A stretch of DNA of 64,000 nucleotides from Compostibacter hankyongensis (GCF_039541075.1 NZ_BAABFN010000022.1:1-64000), one strand, 5' to 3'; positions 1 through 8,913 are shown, numbered from the stretch's first letter. Program-made: numbers and translations. The notes: generated by a model from the letters alone, not told the origin.

Positions 1-227
1 CTCCAGTTTATCAATTTCAAAAATGGACTCAAAATTTCAAAGATCAAACACGCATTATGTTTTTAATAGCACAAGACGTTAATTTATAATTAAATGAGGT
101 GCAATTATTGTTCCATTTATCGGCACGCTTTCTCTCCGCAAGCCCCTGCCCTTTCATTGGCATGCGGAGGGAGCGCTGACAAAAAAACAGAGGACCTTTG
201 CGCACGAATGCCGCTTTTTACTGAATT

Positions 228-1496
228 TTGCAGGAAACCGATCATTTGGAAAGCATCCCCTCCCGGAATGACCCCTATGCCGCCCTGCGGCACCCCGAGT
301 TCCGGCATTATATCATCACCCGTTTTGCCATCGTCTTTGCGCTGAATATGCAATCCACCCTGGTGGGCTGGAAGATCTACGAGCTCACCCGGGACCCGCT
401 TTCGCTGGGGCTCATCGGGCTGGCGGAACTGATCCCGGCGCTCTCGCTGGCCCTGCCGGCGGGCCACTACGTGGACGGTCATGAAAAGCGCAATATGCTG
501 CTGCGTTGCGAGTACATCTATGCGGCCTGCGGGTTGTCCTACGTGGTGTTTACCAGCGGATTTGCCCTCCATCACCTTTCGCTGGCGCTGATCACGGGCA
601 TCATTTACCTGACTACCTTCGCGGGCGGGGTGGTGCGCGCCTTTAACGGCCCGACCTCCTTTTCGCTGATGTCGCTGGTGGTACCGCGGGAGCTGTATCC
701 CAACGCCACGACCTGGAGCAGCTCGGCCTGGCAGAGCGGGGCCGTGCTCGGGCCCCTCACGGGAGGGCTGCTCTATGCCTGGACCGGCACTACTTTCAGC
801 TTTGGCACTGTGGTGCTGTTTCACCTGCTGGCCATGATCAGCCTGGCCTTTATCCGGCCCAAACCGGTTTTTTACAAAAAGCAGGGGGAAAAGGTATGGG
901 CCAGCCTTACCGAAGGCATCCGCTTTGTTTTCCGTACCCGCGAGGTGCTGGGCGCTTTGTCGCTGGATATGTTTGCCGTACTTTTCGGGGGCGCCGTAGC
1001 CCTGCTGCCGGTGTATGCGGACAAGATACTGCATGTGGGCGCAGAGGGGCTGGGCGCACTGCGGGCTGCGCCGGCCGTCGGCTCCTGCGTAACGTTGCTG
1101 CTGCTGGCTTTTATTCCCCTGAACCGGAAGGCCGGCCTGAAACTGCTGGGCGCGGTATTCGGCTTCGGGCTCAGCATCCTGGTATTCGGACTCTCCCGGA
1201 GCTTTCTGCTTTCCCTGGGAGCGCTTTTCCTGAGCGGGGTATGCGACGGCGTAAGCGTGGTGATCCGCAATACCATCCTTCAGCTGAAGACGCCGGATGA
1301 GATGCGGGGCAGGGTATCGGCCGTCCACTCGATGTTTGTCGGCTCTTCCAATGAGTTCGGCTCCTTCGAGAGCGGGGTCACGGCGCGGTGGATGGGCACG
1401 GTGCCGGCCGTCGTCTTTGGCGGCTGCATGACGCTGGTGGTGGTGCTCGCCATGTATTTTGTCTCGCCTTCACTGCGGAAGCTGCAGCTGAAGTAG
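228..1496 (+). CDS. MFS transporter (EntS-like exporter)
   Basis: A 422-residue inner-membrane protein with about twelve hydrophobic segments, a major facilitator carrier of the MFS_3 (EntS-like) group that exports small molecules by proton antiport; the substrate cannot be read from sequence. The conserved loop after TM2 is visible near residue 82 (GHYVDGHEKRN). The start is uncertain: an in-frame stop lies at 222-224, so the frame can only open at TTG 228, TTG 246 or a later codon, and the first in-frame ATG (near 348) would remove part of TM1. TTG 228 gives an N-terminus (MQETDHLESIPSRNDPYAAL) that I judge natural for Bacteroidota members. A weak -7-like sequence (GACCTTTG, 193-200) lies upstream. 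The SDR gene follows 42 bases downstream on the same strand and may be co-transcribed. Confidence 0.85.
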   Translation: MQETDHLESIPSRNDPYAALRHPEFRHYIITRFAIVFALNMQSTLVGWKIYELTRDPLSLGLIGLAELIPALSLALPAGHYVDGHEKRNMLLRCEYIYAACGLSYVVFTSGFALHHLSLALITGIIYLTTFAGGVVRAFNGPTSFSLMSLVVPRELYPNATTWSSSAWQSGAVLGPLTGGLLYAWTGTTFSFGTVVLFHLLAMISLAFIRPKPVFYKKQGEKVWASLTEGIRFVFRTREVLGALSLDMFAVLFGGAVALLPVYADKILHVGAEGLGALRAAPAVGSCVTLLLLAFIPLNRKAGLKLLGAVFGFGLSILVFGLSRSFLLSLGALFLSGVCDGVSVVIRNTILQLKTPDEMRGRVSAVHSMFVGSSNEFGSFESGVTARWMGTVPAVVFGGCMTLVVVLAMYFVSPSLRKLQLK

Positions 1497-1538
1497 CGCA
1501 TTCCGGCTGCCGGCAGCCGGGGAGTAAAATAACAACGG

Positions 1539-2252
1539 ATGAAAAAAGTGCTTATCGTAGGGGCTTCTTCCGGCATGGGCCGGGCGCTGGCGCTGGAATA
1601 TGCCCGGCGCGGCTGCCGGGTAGGCCTTACCGGCCGCCGGGAAGGGCTGCTCCAGGAAATACAGCGGCAGTATCCGGAGCAGGTGCTGTACAGCGCCTTC
1701 GATGTGACCGAAGCCGGTGCGACCGGAAAGCTGGAGCAGCTGGTTGACAGGCTGGGCGGGCTGGACCTGCTGATCATCAGCGCCGGCCGGGGCTCCGTCA
1801 ACCCCGAGCTCGATCCGGACACCGAGGACAGCATCAATAACCTGAATGTCCGCGCCTTTTGCCGGACCGCCGTCTTCGGTTTCCGCTACTTTCAGCAGCA
1901 GGGCCACGGACAGCTGGCGGCCATCACTTCGCTGGCCGCCCTGCGGGGCAACCGCGAAGCGCCGGCCTACGGCGCCACCAAGGCCTACCAGACCCATTAC
2001 CTGGAGGGATTACGGCAGCGGGCCCGGAAGCTGCACCTGCCGGTAACGGTCACAGACATACGCCCCGGTTTTGTAGACAATGCAGATACCGAAGGCGTGC
2101 GCCGCTTCTGGAGCGTGCCGCTGGAAAAGGCCGGCCGGCAACTTTTCCGGGCGATAGAAAAAAAGAGAAAAATCGTGTATGTGTCCCGGCGCTGGACCCT
2201 GGTAGCGCTTTTGCTAAAGGTGATGCCGCGGTTTATCTATGACCGGCTGTGA
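1539..2252 (+). CDS. SDR family NAD(P)-dependent oxidoreductase
   Basis: A 237-residue classical short-chain dehydrogenase. The Rossmann dinucleotide motif GASSGMG is at residues 8-14, the basic residues after beta-2 (TGRR, 31-34) suggest NADP(H), and the catalytic triad is visible as Ser131, Tyr144 and Lys148 (YGATK). The usual NAG motif is SAG at 81-83. It should be a cytosolic oxidoreductase of a carbonyl or alcohol substrate that cannot be named. The C-terminus (RFIYDRL) is typical of SDRs resembling YqjQ or DltE, where the last segment is hydrophobic. It lies 42 bases after the MFS gene; the repeat-bearing spacer at 2253-2399 follows. Confidence 0.9.
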   Translation: MKKVLIVGASSGMGRALALEYARRGCRVGLTGRREGLLQEIQRQYPEQVLYSAFDVTEAGATGKLEQLVDRLGGLDLLIISAGRGSVNPELDPDTEDSINNLNVRAFCRTAVFGFRYFQQQGHGQLAAITSLAALRGNREAPAYGATKAYQTHYLEGLRQRARKLHLPVTVTDIRPGFVDNADTEGVRRFWSVPLEKAGRQLFRAIEKKRKIVYVSRRWTLVALLLKVMPRFIYDRL

Positions 2253-2260
2253 TGAATCTC

Positions 2261-2365
2261 CGGTTGCTGATTTGAAGTTTCTGGTTTGAACTTCCGGGTT
2301 CAAGGTTTTTAATGTCTAAAGTTAGTCTGCCTGGAATCTTAAACGTTAGACCTCGAACTTTAAAC
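2261..2365. repeat. Intergenic repeat copy A (hairpin-forming)
   Basis: An AT-rich spacer with short GTTT/CTGGTTT-like units followed by GTCTAAAGTT (2314-2323), a loop, and AACTTTAAAC (2356-2365), which pairs with the first arm at 9 of 10 positions. The core closely matches copy B at 17738-17787, including TCTGCCTGGAAT in the loop, and partly matches copy C at 10576-10595. It does not code, and lies between the SDR stop and the YeeE/YedE start. Confidence 0.75.
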
Positions 2366-2399
2366 TTAAATTGCCTTTCAATCCTTAACGCTTCTCATC

Positions 2400-2972
2400 A
2401 TGTCCAGCTTTGTCGCTTTCCTCCACCGCCCCTGGCCCTGGTATGTGGCCGGGCCCCTTATCGGGCTTACCGTGCCGCTGCTCCTGATCGCCGGTAACAA
2501 ACGGCTCGGCATTTCCTCGACACTCCGGCAGATCTGCGCCGCCTGTGTGCCGGCCGGCATACCCTTTCTTTCCTATGACTGGAAAAAGGAAAGCTGGAAC
2601 CTGTTCTTCGTGGCAGGTATCCTCATCGGCGGCTTTATCGCAGGGCATGTGTTCGGTAACCCGGAACCGGTAGCGGTTTCGGCCGCTACCCGCCACGTGC
2701 TGCAGGAGATGCAGGTCCCGGCCGGGCAGGGACTGCTGCCGGATACGCTCTTCAACTGGTCCGCCCTGCTGACCCTGCGCGGGCTTATTCTTATGGTGGC
2801 CGGCGGTTTCCTCGTGGGTTTCGGCACCCGCTATGCCGGCGGATGCACTTCGGGGCATGGTATCATGGGGCTGTCCGCCCTGCAATGGCCCTCCCTCGTT
2901 GCCGTGACGGCCTTTTTCGCCGGCGGCGTATGCTGCTCCCAATTCATCCTTCCTTATCTGCTAAAACTGTGA
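2400..2972 (+). CDS. YeeE/YedE family transporter, N-terminal half
   Basis: A 190-residue polytopic membrane protein of the YeeE/YedE (DUF395) family, whose best-studied member, TsuA, imports thiosulfate through a path of conserved cysteines. The family signature GGCTSGHG is at residues 147-154, with the key Cys149. Many Bacteroidota encode the two halves of the canonical protein separately, as here: the second half starts five bases after this stop, so both are probably translated from one message and assemble into one transporter. No rhodanese or metallo-beta-lactamase sulfur gene, a common partner, is adjacent. The exact sulfur substrate is inference. Confidence 0.88.
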   Translation: MSSFVAFLHRPWPWYVAGPLIGLTVPLLLIAGNKRLGISSTLRQICAACVPAGIPFLSYDWKKESWNLFFVAGILIGGFIAGHVFGNPEPVAVSAATRHVLQEMQVPAGQGLLPDTLFNWSALLTLRGLILMVAGGFLVGFGTRYAGGCTSGHGIMGLSALQWPSLVAVTAFFAGGVCCSQFILPYLLKL

Positions 2973-2977
2973 CGATC

Positions 2978-3388
2978 ATGAAAAATCTGAAATACCTGCT
3001 CTTCGGCGTTTTCTTCGGCATCATCCTCACAAAGGGAGAGGCAATTTCCTGGTACCGGATGCAGGAGATGTTCCGCTTCCAGGGTTTTCATATGTACGGC
3101 ATCTTTATGACCGCTATCCCCGTAGGTGCGCTTTCGATCCTGCTGATCCGGAAGCTGGGGATACGGACGATGCAGGGGACTCCGGTGATCATCCCGCCCA
3201 AGATCTTCCACAAGGGCTATGTCATCGGTGGATTTATCTTCGGCCTGGGCTGGGCACTGACCGGAGCCTGCCCCGGACCGCTTTTCGCCCAGATCGGCGC
3301 CGGATACGGGGTGGTAGCCGTCACCCTGCTGAGCGCCCTGGCCGGCACATGGGTCTATGCCCGCCTCCGGGAAAAGCTGCCGCATTAG
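2978..3388 (+). CDS. YeeE/YedE family transporter, C-terminal half
   Basis: A 136-residue membrane protein, the second half of the split YeeE/YedE transporter (DUF6691-type). The family motif GACPGP with Cys98 lies at residues 96-101 between hydrophobic segments. I chose ATG 2978 because the protein then begins MKNLKYLLFGVFFG directly at the first membrane helix, and because the partner gene stops at 2972; an upstream extension of the same frame overlaps the partner and has no family resemblance. The expected role is uptake of thiosulfate or another reduced sulfur species together with the preceding gene. Confidence 0.87.
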   Translation: MKNLKYLLFGVFFGIILTKGEAISWYRMQEMFRFQGFHMYGIFMTAIPVGALSILLIRKLGIRTMQGTPVIIPPKIFHKGYVIGGFIFGLGWALTGACPGPLFAQIGAGYGVVAVTLLSALAGTWVYARLREKLPH

Positions 3389-3394
3389 CCGCCG

Positions 3395-3889
3395 CTATTT
3401 GCCGACCACCTGCTTCAGCCGCTCCAGCACATAGTATACGGCCGGGCAGATCGTGGTATTCTGATAAGTGGTGTTGGGATGCTTTAGAAAATCATAGCTG
3501 TCCGTGTAGGGATAATTCTTACAATCGCCGGGGCGGGCTTCGTAGATGCTGCAATAGTTATCGGCGCCCAGGAAGGGACAGGGCGATTGCTTGACCACAT
3601 AATCGCCGTCCTCGTCGAGCCGCAGGTAGGTCTCGATAAAATCAGATTCCCGGAGCCTCAGATGCCGGGCTATCCGCTTGATGTCGGGGGTTTTGAACCG
3701 GGGACTGATGGTCTTGCAGCAACCGGCGCACTGCAGGCAGTCGATATGCGAAAATGCTTCTTCATGCAACGCCGGCAGCTGCTTTTCCACTCCCTTCCCC
3801 TTCTTCGTTTGCAGCCGCTGCAGGAACTGCTTATTCTCCTTTCGCTTCTCCTGCGCCTTCTTCTGCCAGTTGTGGAGTAACCCGTCCAT
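3395..3889 (-). CDS. YkgJ family cysteine cluster protein
   Basis: A 164-residue soluble protein with the YkgJ/CxxCxxCC (UPF0153) pattern: cysteines at 51, 54, 57 and 58, then 104, 113 and 123 (CLQCAGCC and CPFLGADNYCSIYE). The family is predicted to bind Zn or an Fe-S cluster; its function is not settled. The N-terminal 45 residues are highly charged and probably a coiled helix. It converges with the YeeE/YedE pair (stop codons 6 bases apart) and is divergent from gcvP. A perfect -7 box (TACCTTTG on the minus strand) ends four bases before the ATG, suggesting a nearly leaderless transcript. Confidence 0.85.
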   Translation of the reverse strand: MDGLLHNWQKKAQEKRKENKQFLQRLQTKKGKGVEKQLPALHEEAFSHIDCLQCAGCCKTISPRFKTPDIKRIARHLRLRESDFIETYLRLDEDGDYVVKQSPCPFLGADNYCSIYEARPGDCKNYPYTDSYDFLKHPNTTYQNTTICPAVYYVLERLKQVVGK

Positions 3890-3893
3890 GGGG

Positions 3894-3901
3894 CAAAGGT
3901 A
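3894..3901 (-). promoter_or_regulatory. -7 promoter box of ykgJ-like gene
   Basis: The minus strand reads TACCTTTG, a full match to the Bacteroidota TAnnTTTG -7 element, only four bases before the ATG at 3889. Transcription from it would begin at or inside the start codon. No clear -33 element is seen. Confidence 0.5.
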
Positions 3902-4043
3902 GGTGTTCCTTCCCAGTTGCTGCTATCCGGCGCTAAAGTCGCCGGACCTTCCAAACCCGGGGCCTCTCCAAGCCGTGGCCGGGAGGAATACCCACCTTTT
4001 CCACACCCGCCATACCGCCACGGGTTATCTTCCCAAACTCCTG

Positions 4044-4051
4044 TAACTTTG
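4044..4051 (+). promoter_or_regulatory. -7 promoter box of gcvP
   Basis: TAACTTTG exactly fits TAnnTTTG and lies 38 bases before the gcvP ATG. No convincing -33 element is seen about 20 bases further upstream. No glycine riboswitch-like structure was recognised in the short leader. Confidence 0.55.
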
Positions 4052-4089
4052 CGCATCATTTTTAATATACCGGAAAGGGCAGCAGCACT

Positions 4090-6957
4090 ATGGATTTATT
4101 TTCCTCCAGACAACAGGAATTCGAACGCAGGCATATCGGCCCTGACGAAGCCGAGACCGCAGAAATGTTAAAGACCGTCGGGGTCGACAGCATGGAAACG
4201 CTTATCGAAAAAGCGCTGCCTGCCGCCATCCGGCTGACCCGTCCGCTGCAGCTCCCGCCGGCACAGGACGAGTTCCGGTACCTGGAAGCGTTGAAAAGCC
4301 TGGCGGCCCGCAACAAGGTCGGCAAGAGCTTTATCGGCCAGGGCTACTACGATACCATTACCCCATCGGTGATCCTGCGGAATGTCTTTGAAAACCCCGG
4401 CTGGTATACCCAGTACACTCCCTACCAGGCCGAGATATCCCAGGGACGGCTTGAATGCCTGCTCAACTTCCAGACGGTGGTGAGCGATCTTACCGCCCTT
4501 CCCGTAGCCAACGCCAGCCTGCTGGACGAAGGCACCGCCGCCGCCGAGGCCATGCACCTGCTGTTTGCCCATAAAAACAAAGGCGAAGCCCATCCCCCTG
4601 CGCCGCGCTTTTTCGTGGATGAAAAAGTATTCGGTCAGACCCGGGATGTGCTGGAAACCCGCTCTCAACCGCTGGGCATAACGCTTGTATACGGGGACTA
4701 CCGCACGGCGTCGCTGGACGGATCATTCTTCGGCGCCCTGCTGCAATACCCGGACAGCGAAGGCGAGGTCCGGGATTACCGGGACTTTATCCGGCAGGCG
4801 CATGAAGCGGATGCCGCGGTTGTCATGGCCTGCGATCTGCTGTCGCTGACCCTGCTGACCCCGCCGGGCGAGCTGGATGCCGACATCGCCGTGGGCTCCG
4901 CCCAGCGTTTTGGCGTACCGATGGGCTTCGGGGGGCCGCATGCCGCCTTTTTTGCCGCCAAAGATGAGTTCAAACGGCTGATACCCGGGCGTATCATCGG
5001 GGTGTCGGTGGACAACGAGGGGAATCATGCCCTTCGCATGGCGCTCCAGACGCGGGAGCAGCATATACGCCGGGAAAAGGCCACCTCCAATATCTGCACA
5101 GCCCAGGCCCTGCTGGCCAACATGGCCGCGCTCTATGCGGTATACCACGGGCCGGAAGGGCTGAAGCGCATCGCGCAGCGGATACACCTGCTCTGCATCC
5201 TGCTGGGAAAGCAGCTGCAGAAAGCGGGGTTTCCGCCCGTGACCGGCAACTGTTTCGATACCCTCAAAATAGCCGTGAAGGACGAAGCGGCTCTCCGGGA
5301 AAAAGCCGGCGCGCTGGCTATCAACCTCCGTTATTACGGGGACGGCCATGTCGGCATCTCGCTCGACGAAACCACCACCCCTGAAGATGTCAACCTGCTG
5401 CTGCAACTCTTCGGGGCAGGGGAACTGCAGCTCCCGGAAGGGAACGGGGCGCCGCAAAGCGGAGGCATTCCACGCGCCCTGCAACGCAGCTCCTCTTACC
5501 TGCAACATCCCGTATTCAATACCCATCACTCCGAAACCGAGATGATGCGGTATCTGAAATACCTGGAGCAAAAAGACCTTTCGCTGAACACCGCCATGAT
5601 CCCCCTGGGCTCCTGTACCATGAAGCTCAATGCGGCTACCCAGCTGATACCGGTGAGCTGGCCCGAATTTTCGCGGATACATCCCTTTGCCCCGGCAGAC
5701 CAGACGGCAGGCTACCGGCTGCTCCTTACCCAGCTGGAGGATATGCTCGCGGAGCTCACCGGTCTCGCCGCCTGCTCCCTGCAGCCCAATTCCGGCGCAC
5801 AGGGAGAATACGCGGGTCTGATGGTGATCCGGGCTTATCACCGGGGCCGGGGCGAAAGTCACCGTAACGTGGTGCTGATCCCCGTATCCGCCCACGGCAC
5901 CAATCCCGCCTCCGCCGTAATGGCCGGCATGCGGGTAGTGGTGGTGCAATGCGACGAGCAGGGAAATATCGATATCGCCGACCTGCGGGAAAAAGCAGCG
6001 GCCCACCAGGACGACCTGGCAGCGCTCATGGTCACCTACCCCTCCACACATGGCGTATTTGAAGAAGGTATCCGCGATATCTGCAGCATCATCCACAAGC
6101 ATGGGGGACAGGTATATATGGACGGGGCCAACATGAATGCCCAGGTGGGGCTGACCAGCCCTGGACTGATCGGAGCAGACGTTTGTCACCTTAACCTGCA
6201 CAAGACCTTTGCCATACCGCATGGCGGCGGCGGCCCGGGTATGGGACCGATCTGCGCAGCGGCTCACCTGGCGCCCTATCTGCCCGGTCACCGCATGGGC
6301 AATACCGGCGGTGAAAAGGCCATACACGCCGTTTCCTCCGCTCCCTTCGGGAGCGCCAGCATACTGCTGGTATCGTATGCCTATCTCCGGCTGCTGGGCG
6401 CTTCCGGCCTGCGCAAGGCCAGCGAATATGCCATCCTGAACGCCAACTATATGAAAGCGCGGCTGGATGGGCATTACAGGATTCTGTACAGCGGCAGGAA
6501 CGGTACCTGTGCGCACGAGTTTATCATTGACCTGCGTCCCTTCAAAAGCGCCGGCATCGAGGCGGAAGATGTGGCCAAGCGGCTGATGGATTACGGCTTT
6601 CACGCTCCCACCCTTTCCTTCCCCGTGGCCGGCACGCTGATGGTGGAGCCCACCGAAAGCGAGGACAAAGCCGAGCTGGACCGCTTCTGCGAGGCCATGA
6701 TCGCCATCCGCGGGGAAATAACGGCGGTGGCGGAGGGGCATGCGGACAAAAAAGACAATGTGTTAAAAAACGCACCGCATACCCAGCTGGCCGTCTGCAG
6801 CTCCGGGTGGTCACATCCCTATACCCGGGAGCAGGCCGCTTTTCCGCTGGACTATCTCCGGCGGCAAAAGTTCTGGCCTTCCACCGGACGGATAAACAAT
6901 ACCTATGGCGACCGCAACCTGATCTGCACCTGCGAGCCGGTAGCGGCATATGCCTGA
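4090..6957 (+). CDS. gcvP: Glycine dehydrogenase (decarboxylating), P-protein
   Basis: A 955-residue, full-length P-protein of the glycine cleavage system. It decarboxylates glycine with PLP and transfers the aminomethyl group to the lipoyl arm of the H-protein. Both homologous halves are fused, as usual in Bacteroidota and proteobacteria. The N-terminal signature RRHIGPDEAE is at residues 13-22; the PLP-binding lysine is Lys705 in HLNLHKTFAIPHGGGGPG. The rest of the system (gcvT, gcvH, lpd) is not in the window, so it is encoded elsewhere, which is common in this phylum. The ATG at 4090 is supported by the family N-terminus and by the -7 box at 4044-4051. No broken motif was seen. Confidence 0.97.
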   Translation: MDLFSSRQQEFERRHIGPDEAETAEMLKTVGVDSMETLIEKALPAAIRLTRPLQLPPAQDEFRYLEALKSLAARNKVGKSFIGQGYYDTITPSVILRNVFENPGWYTQYTPYQAEISQGRLECLLNFQTVVSDLTALPVANASLLDEGTAAAEAMHLLFAHKNKGEAHPPAPRFFVDEKVFGQTRDVLETRSQPLGITLVYGDYRTASLDGSFFGALLQYPDSEGEVRDYRDFIRQAHEADAAVVMACDLLSLTLLTPPGELDADIAVGSAQRFGVPMGFGGPHAAFFAAKDEFKRLIPGRIIGVSVDNEGNHALRMALQTREQHIRREKATSNICTAQALLANMAALYAVYHGPEGLKRIAQRIHLLCILLGKQLQKAGFPPVTGNCFDTLKIAVKDEAALREKAGALAINLRYYGDGHVGISLDETTTPEDVNLLLQLFGAGELQLPEGNGAPQSGGIPRALQRSSSYLQHPVFNTHHSETEMMRYLKYLEQKDLSLNTAMIPLGSCTMKLNAATQLIPVSWPEFSRIHPFAPADQTAGYRLLLTQLEDMLAELTGLAACSLQPNSGAQGEYAGLMVIRAYHRGRGESHRNVVLIPVSAHGTNPASAVMAGMRVVVVQCDEQGNIDIADLREKAAAHQDDLAALMVTYPSTHGVFEEGIRDICSIIHKHGGQVYMDGANMNAQVGLTSPGLIGADVCHLNLHKTFAIPHGGGGPGMGPICAAAHLAPYLPGHRMGNTGGEKAIHAVSSAPFGSASILLVSYAYLRLLGASGLRKASEYAILNANYMKARLDGHYRILYSGRNGTCAHEFIIDLRPFKSAGIEAEDVAKRLMDYGFHAPTLSFPVAGTLMVEPTESEDKAELDRFCEAMIAIRGEITAVAEGHADKKDNVLKNAPHTQLAVCSSGWSHPYTREQAAFPLDYLRRQKFWPSTGRINNTYGDRNLICTCEPVAAYA

Positions 6958-7072
6958 AATTACCGGCTATGATCAGGTAACTGAGGGTCATGCCCGAGCT
7001 GCCCGGGACGGACGCTTCGCATTTTTTTACTATATTAGCTCATCGATCACAGACCCTTAAAAAAATGATACG

Positions 7073-7837
7073 ATGAAGCGATACCTCTCCCGTGCGGCAA
7101 CGCTGCTCTGCTTTTTGCCGGCCGCCCTGCTTTTTCTGCGTCCGTCTGCCGGATACGCACAGGAAACCGCTGCATTAGACGGCACCTGGATGATGGATCG
7201 CGATAACGGCAACGGTACTACGACGACCATCGCCCTGGTAGCCGATCATTATTTTATGCTCAGCATTTTCGATAAAAGCGGAAAGCAGTTCATCCTGTCC
7301 ATGGGCGGCCACTGCGACTATGAAGACGGCAACCTCTCCGGCACCCTCGAATTCCACACCGCGCATCCCGAATGGGTAGGTCAGGATTTTTCCTATCCCG
7401 CCCGGCTGCAGGACGGACAGCTGACCCTGGAAGGCAGCGGCATGGCCTCCGGTTCCTGGAAGCAGGTGGATAACGGGAAAGCTCCTCTGGCGGGCAACTG
7501 GCATATCACGCAGCGGAAGCAGGACGGCAAAATGAACCCGATCAAGGAAGGGCCGCGGAAAACCCTCAAGCTCCTTACGGGCACCCGCTTTCAGTGGTCT
7601 GCCATCAATACCGCTACGGGAGAGTTCTTCGGCACCGGGGGCGGCACCTATACGTTCAAAAACGGGAAGTACACGGAAAACATTGAGTTTTTCTCGCGAG
7701 ACAGCAGCCGGGTAGGCATGTCGCTGAGCTTTAAGGACCATATCAGCAACGGACAGTGGCACCATACCGGCCTTAGCTCCAAGGGCGACCCCATCTATGA
7801 GATCTGGGAGAGAGCGGGAGACGGGAACGGAAAATAA
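7073..7837 (+). CDS. Secreted protein with lipocalin-like repeats
   Basis: A 254-residue exported protein: a signal peptide with a hydrophobic stretch up to about residue 29 (GYAQET marks the likely cleavage). The mature part holds two similar beta-rich modules that open with LDGTW (about 34) and LAGNW (about 139), the pattern of lipocalin-like domains. Each module has glycine-rich strands such as GEFFGTGGGTYTF. The second half resembles the Bacteroidota family usually labelled membrane or secreted protein. The function is unknown; a small hydrophobic ligand is only a guess from the fold. A TATATTAG sequence near 7031 could be its -7 box, and a hairpin terminator follows. Confidence 0.8.
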   Translation: MKRYLSRAATLLCFLPAALLFLRPSAGYAQETAALDGTWMMDRDNGNGTTTTIALVADHYFMLSIFDKSGKQFILSMGGHCDYEDGNLSGTLEFHTAHPEWVGQDFSYPARLQDGQLTLEGSGMASGSWKQVDNGKAPLAGNWHITQRKQDGKMNPIKEGPRKTLKLLTGTRFQWSAINTATGEFFGTGGGTYTFKNGKYTENIEFFSRDSSRVGMSLSFKDHISNGQWHHTGLSSKGDPIYEIWERAGDGNGK

Positions 7838-7841
7838 GCAG

Positions 7842-7874
7842 GCCTGAACCCGCGGGAAGGTCAGGGCTTTTTTT
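7842..7874 (+). terminator. Rho-independent terminator after secreted protein
   Basis: GCCTGA (7842-7847) pairs with TCAGGGC (7861-7867) with one bulge around a GC-rich loop, followed by seven T residues (7868-7874). It terminates the plus-strand gene at 7073-7837. The terminal stop codon of the degenerate OmpA-like frame on the other strand lies inside this hairpin. Confidence 0.75.
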
Positions 7875-8913
7875 CATAAGGACTTAATCCCAGCCTTTGC
7901 ATGGAGCTATTTCCGGGCTGGGCTACATAATCCCAAATGGGGGGTTCTTTGGGAGTATTATCTTCATCGCAAATACCGGCAAGGCTGCAAGTATTATAGT
8001 AGCCCAGATCCCGGATCATCATGACAGTCGCTGCGCGGTCTTTGGAAAGCTGCAGGTTGTGCGTTTGATTCCCGGTATTATCGGTATAACCATTGATCGC
8101 TATTTTCAGGTTATCATCTGCCTTTAACGCTTTGACGATCTAATCCACAGCTTGCTTTCCTTCAGGTTTCAAGGTGGCTTTGTCCGTATCGAAATTGATG
8201 TGCAGAATGGCTTTACCTTTTTCAGCCAGGTCTTTCTGTATCTGGTCTGCCTTTAGGATCGTAATGGTTTGCTTGAACGGCGTTTTTTGCAAAATCTGTA
8301 TCGAGCCGCCGGCCGTATTCCCCGACAGCTGGATATAGATATCGCCTCCGTCCGCCCGGTGGATTACATATACCCGTACCGGATCATTCCAGTAATCTAT
8401 GGATCCTTCATCGCCGAAATAGGTGGCCTTTTCCTTAATCCGGTCCAATTCTTCTCTGGATACTTTTCCTTCAAAAATTTTCACACCACCGGCAGTCCTG
8501 ATGGCCTCGTCATAGCTTTTTTCAAAAAAAACAGGTGACCAATCATCATACTTGCCCGATTCGGCCTCAACATATGTCCTCCAGACCTTTCCTTCAATGG
8601 GCGTCATTACGCTGTCGATCGGAAAGAACAACATGTCGTATTTCTTTTGAACAGGTTTGTTCATCGGTCTCAGTCCTTCCGGCAAACTGAAAAAGGGAAA
8701 CTCGCCTATCGACGCATCTGAAACCGGAATTTTGTTTATGTCAAAACCATTAGCTGCTGCAGCATCCGCCTGCTTATTATCCGCGCTTGCCGGAGTAGCG
8801 GCGGCTGCAGAATCGCTTTGTTCATCGGAAGTGCGGGAAGACGGATTATTACAGGAAAAAAGTCCGGCAAGTAAAAACAAACCAATAAAAGTAAAAGTAG
8901 TCGTTCTCTGCAT
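7861..8913 (-). pseudogene. OmpA-like lipoprotein, broken by in-frame TAG
   Basis: The intact 5' part (8913 to 8140) encodes 257 residues: a lipoprotein signal (LLAGLFSC), a low-complexity Ser/Ala linker, a middle domain of about 150 residues, then the first strand of an OmpA domain (AILHINFDTDKATLKPEG). A TAG at 8140-8142 stops it. Beyond the stop, the same frame continues with clear OmpA sequence (KIAINGYTDNTGNQ and LSKDRAATVMM), so the gene suffered a nonsense change, most simply CAG to TAG. After the ATVMM segment (about 8020) OmpA similarity ends and an unrelated open tail with four acidic residues (CDEDN) and two cysteines runs to a TGA at 7861. The peptidoglycan-binding domain is thus both interrupted and truncated. 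The product, if made, would be a lipoprotein lacking its cell-wall anchor. Confidence 0.85.

Noticed and set aside
4723..6741. A 672-codon open frame on the minus strand
   Set aside because: It lies wholly antisense to gcvP, has no family resemblance, and its composition follows the codon bias of the opposite strand.
7897..8127. A 76-codon plus-strand frame over the OmpA tail
   Set aside because: It is the reverse complement of the OmpA-like reading and shows no protein-like pattern.
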